Origin: Bacteroidota bacterium
Lineage (GTDB): Bacteria; Bacteroidota; Bacteroidia; NS11-12g; UBA955
Reading direction: 5' to 3'
Length of the DNA: 22,427 nucleotides
Assembly (NCBI GenBank): GCA_027488495.1
Contig: JAIYBO010000038.1
Location: 1-22,427, forward strand
Below the pieces are notes generated by a model. It ran no database searches. It was not told where the DNA came from and worked only from the letters and a program-made list of their open reading frames with translations. The position numbers and the translations under genes were made by a program. How positions within the stretch are numbered: the first letter of the stretch is position 1; each line of letters starts with the position of its first letter. Shown here piece after piece: positions 16,038 through 22,427 of this stretch.

Positions 16038-17378
16038 TTATATGCGATTATACAAACTTTGAGCCAAAGGATCTATGAGTCCAGCAGACTTTACATCATC
16101 TAAGATGCCAAAGACATCAGCGATGGTTGGTACGATATCGGTGAGTCTACCTACGGGCTGACTTTCACCACCCACCCTTAAACTGGGTACACCTTTTCCA
16201 GCCATCAATCCCCAAACCCTCAAAGCATTTGCATCGCTATGATCATATGCTACCCAATCATTTTGATCCAAAATGGGGTTGGGGTTTAGGTTTCTTCCAC
16301 ATTCAGGAGCAACGATAAATATTGTATTGCCACTCATCTGCGGGATGTTATTTTGGATGTACTGCCAAAGCCAACCTGTTATGTGATCGGCACGATGTAA
16401 ACTCTGTAAATACCCAGTAAAATTTGAATGGCAAGAATCTACACCTGATATATTCACGGCAAGCATTTTGGGCTTGAACTCCCTCAATACTTCGGCGGCA
16501 TACATCACATTTAAGGCATCCCCATTGTCGGTTACAGGAGGTTTTGGCAATTGATTCGATTGCTGTTTCGCGAATACACTCTTAATAAAATCCTTAATTT
16601 GAGATTTTTCTTCATCGGTATTACTCACGCTGCTGATTTGGTCCTTGGTCAGTGCAAAACTCTGATCCAAAAAATTCTTCATGAAATACATGGGTTCTAA
16701 ATCGGAGCGGGTATAGGTTTTTGCATTGCCAAGGATTTCCTTACCTGCATTTGAGAATGTAACAGGGGCCGCAAACATGTTTCCACCATAAGCCAAGCCA
16801 TAATCTTTGTGGTTGCTCGAATTCAGCAATGGTGTAGAATTCCCAATACCATTTCCGATGAACCATGTATCAGTGGCTTTGTATCCGGCATGTTTTCTTA
16901 AATATTCAAAGATGGTAGGATAGGCCGGACGCACCTTTAATCCTTGATTTGTACCCGCATTGCCTGTCAACAATGTGTTTAAACCAACGTAATGGCCTGC
17001 ACTTTGCGCCCTCATTTCAGGAAACAGTAAACCACTGCGCTCCATGCTATTCGTCAACAACTTGGGAATTGGCTCAGATCCGTTGGGCTTTCCAACAACA
17101 CTCGTTCCATATGCGATCTTTTTTGTGGGGGAATTGCCTTCAAATAAATTGGGCATGATGTTCCCAGCAGCGCCAGAGACGCCTTGACTGTCTTCCAAAT
17201 ATCTACCCAAAACGCTTTCTTGCTGCCTCACACCTCCTGCGAACATCACCAAAACCACGTGGTCGGCTTTCAATGAGCCTGTTTTTGCAAATAGTCTTCC
17301 CGATGGCAAAATATAAGGTGCCAAAATACCTCCGCCCAATGCAATCCCGGATTTGGTTATAAAGTTCTTTCTGTTCAT
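16038..17378 (-). CDS. DUF1501-family secreted protein (alkaline phosphatase-like fold)
   Basis: A 446-residue exported protein. The N-terminus NRKNFITKSGIALGGGIL is like a Tat-type signal with an Arg-Lys pair rather than two arginines. DUF1501 proteins belong to the alkaline phosphatase/sulfatase superfamily. Family landmarks are visible: FAGGVRQQES near the start; GVDSCHSNF with Asp314 and His317, where the family usually has a WDTHxxN-like segment; APECGRNLNPN with Glu359 and Arg362, matching the family's TEFGRTPxxN; and YDHSDANALRVWGLMAGKGV with Asp379-His380, matching its DHxxxxxxxLAGGGV. The metal-binding residues therefore look retained. The biochemical role of DUF1501 proteins is not established. 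Its neighbours are two DUF1549-like lipoproteins and a cytochrome-like lipoprotein. Confidence 0.85.
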   Translation of the reverse strand: MNRKNFITKSGIALGGGILAPYILPSGRLFAKTGSLKADHVVLVMFAGGVRQQESVLGRYLEDSQGVSGAAGNIMPNLFEGNSPTKKIAYGTSVVGKPNGSEPIPKLLTNSMERSGLLFPEMRAQSAGHYVGLNTLLTGNAGTNQGLKVRPAYPTIFEYLRKHAGYKATDTWFIGNGIGNSTPLLNSSNHKDYGLAYGGNMFAAPVTFSNAGKEILGNAKTYTRSDLEPMYFMKNFLDQSFALTKDQISSVSNTDEEKSQIKDFIKSVFAKQQSNQLPKPPVTDNGDALNVMYAAEVLREFKPKMLAVNISGVDSCHSNFTGYLQSLHRADHITGWLWQYIQNNIPQMSGNTIFIVAPECGRNLNPNPILDQNDWVAYDHSDANALRVWGLMAGKGVPSLRVGGESQPVGRLTDIVPTIADVFGILDDVKSAGLIDPLAQSLYNRI

Positions 17379-17396
17379 GTTGTCTCGATTCTAATT

Positions 17397-17891
17397 TCAA
17401 TAGTATTGGTATTCTTCGCTACAGGCAAAAGCAGTGTAAACCATTTCTACCGTAACATTTGGGTTTGATTTTATGTATTGAATGAAAAATGCTTTTTCTC
17501 CTTCACTCGGGTATCTTAGATAGAATCGCTTAAATGTATTCACAATGAATGATTCGATATCATTGCGCATTTCGATATTGGTTGGAATGGTCAAACCGGA
17601 GGTGTTGAAATAATTGCTAAGCAACATTTCGTTGGCCACATCTTGATCGCCAATAGAATACACTACGTTTTGGGTTTTATACAACTGGTTTGGAGAAATG
17701 GCGGTTTGGTACAAATTCGTATATAAAATGGAAACGAACTCGGCGTCATTCTTCTTTTTGGTTTTTCTGCTTTTGTCCTCCACAACCTGCGCCTCATCCA
17801 CACCAAATCCAATGTTCCGTTCTTTGGTACATCCGCAAATTGTGAAACTGGTCCACAAAATCAAAGAGAGTTTAAAATTGCGCATATTCAT
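17397..17891 (-). CDS. Small lipoprotein with two DUF1549/DUF4214-like helical repeats
   Basis: A 164-residue protein with a lipoprotein signal ending ICGC (Cys21). After a charged linker with KSRKTKKKN come two helical repeats (about 50-95 and 112-164). Each has an aromatic/leucine helix, a turn like YxRYPSEGE or TAISPNQ, a second helix, and an ending like LLSNYF or ACSEEYQYY. These resemble repeats in the preceding lipoprotein. It overlaps that gene by 20 bases in another frame but has its own signal and lipobox, so it is a separate gene and not a frameshift product. ATG 17885 is an alternative start two codons in. Function is unknown. Confidence 0.78.
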   Translation of the reverse strand: MNMRNFKLSLILWTSFTICGCTKERNIGFGVDEAQVVEDKSRKTKKKNDAEFVSILYTNLYQTAISPNQLYKTQNVVYSIGDQDVANEMLLSNYFNTSGLTIPTNIEMRNDIESFIVNTFKRFYLRYPSEGEKAFFIQYIKSNPNVTVEMVYTAFACSEEYQYY

Positions 17892-18798
17892 CCTTGGTTA
17901 TGATTTCTTCGATGATGGTTTCGATATTGTGCGTAGCGTAGAATGGGTAAAACAAGTCGCTTACCTCAGCGGTAGTTGGTTCACGCTGAATTAAAACGTA
18001 AAAAAACCACCTTATTTGGGCCTCGTGAAAGGCATCGGATTGCACTACAGCCTCACAATATTCATTTTTATTTGATGCCCAGTGTGAAAATATCTCTGAC
18101 GGAAGGTTTTTTTCAATGATTTGATACGATCGATCAAACTCATCTTGAGTGGGTTTCCTCAGCAAACAATTATCAAAAACCGCATTGATATAATTAAAAC
18201 TATTCATGTTGATGCCATCATAGATGGAATTATTCATCATTGCGGCACACATGTTTCGATAATCTTTTTGTTGGATGAAAAACTGATATTTACTGTTCAA
18301 CACTTTAAAATACTGAGATCTCGCATCAATACACCGATAAACTGAAATCGAATCGCCATTTAATCTAGCCACTTGAATGGCAAAATTGAGATTGCCTATG
18401 AATTGACTGATACTGGGATCAGACGCCCCTTCCAAAAATCTGGCTTTGGATATGTCATAAATGCGTTGCGAAAATGCATGTCGATAAGAAGAATCACCCA
18501 TCCTAAAACTGGTATCAAACATCAATTGTCTTACCAAACGATGCCTACAAGTATCGTGTAAAGCCGCATTTTTCAATTGCAATGAAAATGAAGTCCTTTC
18601 AATATCTGTAGCTTCTCTTCCGAGCAAATCGATGAACATTCTTTGAACGTAGTTTTCAATCCGAATCGTTGAAACACCTGAGTATTTGGGTGGTTTATTG
18701 GGTTCAACTAGAATATTTGTATTTTCCTTGCAAGAAAATAATGATAGTAAAATCAGGGCACCAAAAAATAAACGATACGAGCTATTTGTTTTGGCCAT
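17872..18798 (-). CDS. Lipoprotein with three DUF1549-like helical repeats
   Basis: A 308-residue lipoprotein (lipobox LFSC, Cys23). The first repeat (48-98) begins YVQRMFIDLLGREATDIE and ends LVRQLMFDTSF, close to the DUF1549 pattern of planctomycete PSCyt2 proteins, where YVxRxYLDLLGRxPTxxE is followed by RLVDxLLxSxxF. Two more copies lie at about 201-258 (NCLLRKPTQDE ... VVQSDAF) and 260-308 (YVLIQREPTTAE ... ITKDEYAQF). The middle (100-200) is helical with several Cys. The assignment is by pattern and should be checked by profile search. It is first in a seven-gene minus-strand run and has the only strong promoter seen for it. Confidence 0.78.
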   Translation of the reverse strand: MAKTNSSYRLFFGALILLSLFSCKENTNILVEPNKPPKYSGVSTIRIENYVQRMFIDLLGREATDIERTSFSLQLKNAALHDTCRHRLVRQLMFDTSFRMGDSSYRHAFSQRIYDISKARFLEGASDPSISQFIGNLNFAIQVARLNGDSISVYRCIDARSQYFKVLNSKYQFFIQQKDYRNMCAAMMNNSIYDGINMNSFNYINAVFDNCLLRKPTQDEFDRSYQIIEKNLPSEIFSHWASNKNEYCEAVVQSDAFHEAQIRWFFYVLIQREPTTAEVSDLFYPFYATHNIETIIEEIITKDEYAQF

Positions 18799-18802
18799 AT
18801 AT

Positions 18803-18833
18803 CAAATGTACAATGAACACAATTGGAATACAA
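18803..18833 (-). promoter_or_regulatory. Promoter of the secreted-protein operon (-33 TTG, -7 TACATTTG)
   Basis: On the minus strand TTG (plus 18831-18833) is followed after exactly 20 bases by TACATTTG (plus 18803-18810), a perfect TAnnTTTG. The box ends 4 bases before ATG 18798. This is one of the two best -33/-7 pairs in the window. Confidence 0.7.
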
Positions 18834-18874
18834 GTTTATGACGTTTGTCATTTTATGATGCAAATAAAATCATG

Positions 18875-18882
18875 TAGTTTCG
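18875..18882 (+). promoter_or_regulatory. Possible degenerate -7 box for homogentisate dioxygenase
   Basis: TAGTTTCG matches seven of eight positions of TAnnTTTG and lies 19 bases before ATG 18902. A TTTG at 18844-18847 is 27 bases upstream, too far for a standard -33. The 103-base intergenic region is shared with the divergent lipoprotein operon. Confidence 0.3.
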
Positions 18883-18901
18883 CATTGTTAGAATTTATAT
18901 C

Positions 18902-20059
18902 ATGGCCTTTTATCACAAATCTGGGAGTATACCCGCCAAGCGTCACACGCAGTTCAGAAAACCGGATGGTTCGTTGTATTCAGAAGAGTTGGTGAGTACA
19001 GAAGGGTTTAGCAGTTTATATTCATTGATTTACCATTGCCATCCACCCACATTGGTGAAAGCCATCGGTGAACCTTGGAGCGTAGAACCCAAAGTGGCAT
19101 TGGAGAAAAACATGCAGCATCGCAGTTTTCTCACATTCAAAACCAAGCCAGAAGAAGATTATCTGAAAAGCAGAAAAACACTCTTGATGAACAGCGATGT
19201 TCAAATGGGATCTGCGGCACCCACGAAAGGTTTCTCAGACTATTTCTACAAAAATTCAGATGCCGATGAAGTATTGTTCATCCATGAGGGCAATGGCATA
19301 CTCAAAACCATTTATGGGAACATTCCTTTCGAATATGGCGACTACCTAGTGATTCCCCGAGGCACTATATATCAATTGCATTTTAACGATGAAAACAATC
19401 GGATATTCTTCGTAGAAAGCCCAACACCCATTCATCCACCAAAGAGATATCAAAATTCTGTGGGACAATTGATGGAGCATTCTCCCTATTGTGAACGTGA
19501 CATCAAACTTCCAATCGATCTCGAAACCCACGATGAAAAAGGGGATTTCAAAGTGCTCATCAAAAAGCAGGGGATGATCTATCCCTATACCTATGCCACC
19601 CATCCATTTGATGCAGTGGGCTGGGATGGATACTTATACCCTTACGGTTTTAGCATACACAATTTCGAACCCATCACCGGTCGATTGCATATGCCACCAC
19701 CAATACATCAAACGTTTGAGGCGAGAAATTTCGTAATCTGTAGTTTTGTTCCAAGAATGTACGATTATCATCCCTTGTCGGTGCCGGCGCCATACAATCA
19801 CTCAAACATCGATTCAGATGAAATTTTGTACTATGTAGATGGTGATTTCATGAGTCGTAAACACGTAGAGCGTGGTATGATCAGTTTGCATCCAAAAGGC
19901 ATTCCACATGGTCCGCACCCTGGAACAGTAGAAAAGAGTTTGGGAAAAACAGAAACGAAAGAATTGGCAGTGATGATCGATCCTTTTTATCCATTGATGA
20001 TTACCCAAGAAGCCATGGAAATGGAAGATCCCGCCTATTGGAAATCTTGGGTGGAATAG
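18902..20059 (+). CDS. hmgA: Homogentisate 1,2-dioxygenase
   Basis: A 385-residue cupin-type iron dioxygenase that opens the ring of homogentisate to maleylacetoacetate in tyrosine and phenylalanine breakdown. Recognisable segments are FSDYFYKNSDADEVLFIHEG, GDYLVIPRGTIYQL, FEPITGRLHMPPPIHQTF and FVPRMYDYHP. The iron-site region is PYNHSNIDSDEILYY, then HPKGIPHGPHPG, giving His300 and His336 with the 36-residue spacing known for the human enzyme (335 and 371); Glu307 or Asp306 would be the acidic ligand. It is shorter than the ~440-residue proteobacterial and animal enzymes. No other tyrosine-catabolism gene is beside it. Confidence 0.9.
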   Translation: MAFYHKSGSIPAKRHTQFRKPDGSLYSEELVSTEGFSSLYSLIYHCHPPTLVKAIGEPWSVEPKVALEKNMQHRSFLTFKTKPEEDYLKSRKTLLMNSDVQMGSAAPTKGFSDYFYKNSDADEVLFIHEGNGILKTIYGNIPFEYGDYLVIPRGTIYQLHFNDENNRIFFVESPTPIHPPKRYQNSVGQLMEHSPYCERDIKLPIDLETHDEKGDFKVLIKKQGMIYPYTYATHPFDAVGWDGYLYPYGFSIHNFEPITGRLHMPPPIHQTFEARNFVICSFVPRMYDYHPLSVPAPYNHSNIDSDEILYYVDGDFMSRKHVERGMISLHPKGIPHGPHPGTVEKSLGKTETKELAVMIDPFYPLMITQEAMEMEDPAYWKSWVE

Positions 20060-20069
20060 GGTATCTTTG
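20038..20069 (+). promoter_or_regulatory. Promoter of the Asp-box protein gene (-33 TTG, -7 TATCTTTG)
   Basis: TTG at 20038-20040 is followed after 21 bases by TATCTTTG at 20062-20069, an exact TAnnTTTG that ends 7 bases before ATG 20077. The -33 lies in the last codons of hmgA, so the gene can be transcribed independently of it. Confidence 0.65.
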
Positions 20070-20076
20070 GTCTTAG

Positions 20077-22427
20077 ATGATCAAATACATTTTATTTTGT
20101 ATCGGCGTTACTTTTTCAACGTTGGTTGATGCTCAGCATTTAGAGAATCGCAATTATTCCCGGTTAGTACAAAAAACTGAGAAACAATTAGATAGAACTG
20201 AGAAAAAAGTACATCGCACGCTAAAAAAAGCGCATCTATCAAAATCTCCACTGGGCAAATCTAAAGCCAATTTGAATTCCAATGATTTGCAGTCATTGGC
20301 CAATACCCCTGATCAATTTTGGAAACAAGAATGGATTGCTACAATGAATCCATCGTTGGGGAGACCCACACCAGAATTGCTCTATGACGAAATGCTCAAG
20401 CAACAAAGACAGCTCACATCCCGAGCAATGCCGGGCACAACCAAAACCATTTGGACTAGCAGAGGTCCAAATAACCTAGCTGGGAGAACAAGGGCTTTGG
20501 CCGTTGACCCAACTGTTAAAAGTGGTAAAAAAATATGGGCGGGAGCAGTAACGGGTGGTTTATGGTATAACAACGATATAACTAGCAGCACCAGTACTTG
20601 GCAGTTTGTTTCTAGCATTTGGAGTAACATAACAGTTACTTGCATTGCATTTGACCCCAATGCCCCTGGAACCATGTATGTTGGCACAGGCGAGGGATGG
20701 GGGTCTACGAGTTCAACCAGTAGGGGATTCGGAATTTTTAAAAGCATCGATTCAGGAAAGACTTTCATCCAATTAGCAGCGTCCAAAAGTTATCTGTATA
20801 TCAACGACATGGTAGTCCGCTCAGAATCTGGTAAAAGTGTATTGTATGTGGCCACCGATATGCAGTTCGCCAATGGATCTTGGCATGGAACAGGTACCGC
20901 GGGATTGATGAAAAGCACAAATGGAGGTACCTCATTTAGCAATATCATGCCCAAAATACCTAGTTCAACGGCCTTCATGATTCCTGCTGATTTGGAATTG
21001 GGTGCCGACAATCGTTTGTGGGTGGGTACCAGAAGAAATTATGCTCAAACGGCCACGGACAAAGGGGGCGGACGGGTTTTGTACACAGACGATGGCGTGA
21101 ATTTCACAACGGCCTATACCCATGCCGATAAAGCTGGGAGGGTTGAGTTGGCTTGTGCACCTTCCTCTGCCATAACCATTTATGCAGTTTTTGAATCGAA
21201 TGGAAAGGTAGACACCCTTCTCAAATCCACCAACAAAGGCAGTACTTGGAGCGCTATCAAAAAACCCAAAGACGCCGATGCCGGTATACCTGCTACTGAC
21301 CCAAGTAGGGGACAAGCCTGGTACGATCTCATTTTGGCTGTTTCACCATTGGATTCATCCGATGTGATGTTTGGTGCGATTGATTTGTTTTTGAGTGAAA
21401 ATGCGGGCGGTTCATTTACACAAGTGGGTAAATGGAGCGATAATTCTGGTCTTGCGAATTTGTCCTGCTCATATGTCCATGCGGATCAACACAACATAGT
21501 CTTTATTCCTGGCAGTAACGCTTGTTTGATAGGAAATGATGGAGGTGTTTTTTATGCCCCTGATATTCTTGATAACATGTCGTACCAATCAGTCATTTAT
21601 GAGCGCAACAATGGATATATCGTGACTCAATTTTATTGGGGTGATTTGTCGCAAACCAAAGGAAGTCAACTGATGCTCGCTGGCGCGCAAGACAACGGCA
21701 CTCATCAATTGAATTCAACGGGATTGGTCAACGAGAACATGGTTTCTGGGGGCGATGGTGGTTACTGTTTTATCAGCCAAAGCAACGACAACAAACAAGT
21801 GGTGAGTTATGTGTACAATCAGTTTTTTGCTACTACAAACAATTGGACATCCTCGGCGAAACTGCTCGATGATCCAGCCACGGGTAAATTTATCAATCCG
21901 GCTTGTTGGGATGATGTGAATGGTTTTTTGTTTGCAGGAAAAGGGAAATGTACCCTTTATCGCAACAAAATTGGATCTGTAGCCACGTCAGCTCAAACAT
22001 TAACCATCAGTTCAACAACGGCGAATGGAGCACCGAGTGCCTTTTGTAGCAGTGTGAGTAGTACTGGAAAAGCACAACTGTATGTAGGAACCGATGTCGG
22101 TAAATTGTACGTTTCAACCGATGCCGGCGCTACAACTCCCGTTTGGACCGATATCACAGGTACGATCAACGCGGGTAACATTAGCTCCATTTTTCGATTG
22201 AGAAAATCCGATACATTGTTTGTAACCATCAGCAATTATGGAAATGGTGTCAATATATATATGAGTGTTGATGCCGGAAAAAACTGGACGTCCAGAGATG
22301 GCAATATATCCGACATGCCCATTTGGAGTATTCTATTGAATCCCAAGAAAATGGGAGAGGCCATCATCGCAACGGAACTGGGCGTATACGGCACAAGCGA
22401 CATTTTTGCCACATCGGTGGTTTGGGC
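20077..22427 (+). CDS. Large secreted Asp-box (BNR/VPS10-like) beta-propeller protein, 3' truncated
   Basis: The frame stays open for 783 codons to the window edge. A signal peptide (1-~19, ending LVDAQ) is followed by a Lys/Glu-rich helical stretch (about 20-60). From about 128 the protein reads as a beta-propeller: SRGPNNLAGRTRALAVDP, then VTGGLWYN, with Asp-box-like turns (SxDxGxxW/F) near 223, 280, 337, 384, 440, 680 and 730. GAQDNGT (536-542) and SGGDGGYCFIS (starting at about 557) are typical of Bacteroidota sortilin/VPS10-like or sialidase-like exported proteins. In this phylum such proteins usually end with a T9SS sorting domain, which would lie beyond the window. No glycosidase catalytic residues can be assigned. 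It starts 17 bases after hmgA but has its own promoter. Confidence 0.85.
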   Translation, partial: MIKYILFCIGVTFSTLVDAQHLENRNYSRLVQKTEKQLDRTEKKVHRTLKKAHLSKSPLGKSKANLNSNDLQSLANTPDQFWKQEWIATMNPSLGRPTPELLYDEMLKQQRQLTSRAMPGTTKTIWTSRGPNNLAGRTRALAVDPTVKSGKKIWAGAVTGGLWYNNDITSSTSTWQFVSSIWSNITVTCIAFDPNAPGTMYVGTGEGWGSTSSTSRGFGIFKSIDSGKTFIQLAASKSYLYINDMVVRSESGKSVLYVATDMQFANGSWHGTGTAGLMKSTNGGTSFSNIMPKIPSSTAFMIPADLELGADNRLWVGTRRNYAQTATDKGGGRVLYTDDGVNFTTAYTHADKAGRVELACAPSSAITIYAVFESNGKVDTLLKSTNKGSTWSAIKKPKDADAGIPATDPSRGQAWYDLILAVSPLDSSDVMFGAIDLFLSENAGGSFTQVGKWSDNSGLANLSCSYVHADQHNIVFIPGSNACLIGNDGGVFYAPDILDNMSYQSVIYERNNGYIVTQFYWGDLSQTKGSQLMLAGAQDNGTHQLNSTGLVNENMVSGGDGGYCFISQSNDNKQVVSYVYNQFFATTNNWTSSAKLLDDPATGKFINPACWDDVNGFLFAGKGKCTLYRNKIGSVATSAQTLTISSTTANGAPSAFCSSVSSTGKAQLYVGTDVGKLYVSTDAGATTPVWTDITGTINAGNISSIFRLRKSDTLFVTISNYGNGVNIYMSVDAGKNWTSRDGNISDMPIWSILLNPKKMGEAIIATELGVYGTSDIFATSVVW

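Noticed and set aside
17872..17891. Frameshift splitting a single gene into the 308- and 164-residue lipoproteins
   Set aside because: The downstream gene has its own ATG, signal peptide and lipobox, and the upstream protein ends with a complete repeat; two overlapping genes fit better.
20382..21315. Several open minus-strand frames opposite the Asp-box protein
   Set aside because: The plus-strand frame is stop-free for 783 codons with signal peptide and Asp-box motifs; the antisense frames are shadows.
1..22427. CRISPR array, tRNA or rRNA gene, insertion sequence, prophage
   Set aside because: No spaced direct repeats, no cloverleaf-like or rRNA-like segment, and no transposase, integrase or phage structural motif was seen on either strand.

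Overview
The window comes from a member of the Bacteroidota. The evidence is a protein with a C-terminal type IX secretion (T9SS) sorting domain of the gliding-motility/CHU_C type, several lipoproteins in a row, weak ribosome-binding sites, and repeated copies of the Bacteroidota -7 promoter element TAnnTTTG just upstream of genes that begin transcription units. Gene density is very high, no stretch over about 125 bases lacks a gene, and I see no tRNA, rRNA, CRISPR array, insertion sequence or phage gene.

Layout. (1) 1-933: the tail of uracil-DNA glycosylase (ung), then ftsE. (2) 922-2442, minus: a polytopic membrane protein of unknown function whose tail overlaps ftsE. (3) 2476-5748, plus: CCA-adding enzyme (cca), seryl-tRNA synthetase (serS) and a DinB/YfiT-type thiol transferase-like protein. 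(4) 5759-6601, minus: a family 2 glycosyltransferase. (5) 6724-9719, plus: cystathionine beta-synthase, methionine aminopeptidase and a metallo-beta-lactamase-fold hydrolase, tightly spaced. (6) 9726-18798, minus: a seven-gene run with spacings from a 20-base overlap to 18 bases. In transcription order it holds a lipoprotein with DUF1549-like repeats, a second lipoprotein of the same kind, a DUF1501 protein, a lipoprotein with a CX4CH cytochrome-like domain, a small lipoprotein, a 1169-residue CUB/Ig-like/PKD/T9SS protein and an RqcH-like NFACT protein. (7) 18902-20059, plus: homogentisate 1,2-dioxygenase. (8) 20077-end, plus: a large secreted Asp-box (BNR/VPS10-like) beta-propeller protein running off the window.

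The most interesting region is the minus-strand run 11114-18798. Planctomycete-type surface systems pair DUF1549/DUF1553 proteins carrying a PSCyt1 cytochrome domain with DUF1501 proteins. Here a comparable set appears to be split into small lipoproteins around a DUF1501 enzyme-fold protein and joined to a T9SS surface protein. Its function is unknown.

A second theme is promoter architecture. Six transcription-unit starts carry a perfect TAnnTTTG box ending only 4, 4, 4, 5, 7 and 7 bases before the chosen start codon. This suggests leaderless or nearly leaderless messages and helps correct the starts of cca and the membrane protein.
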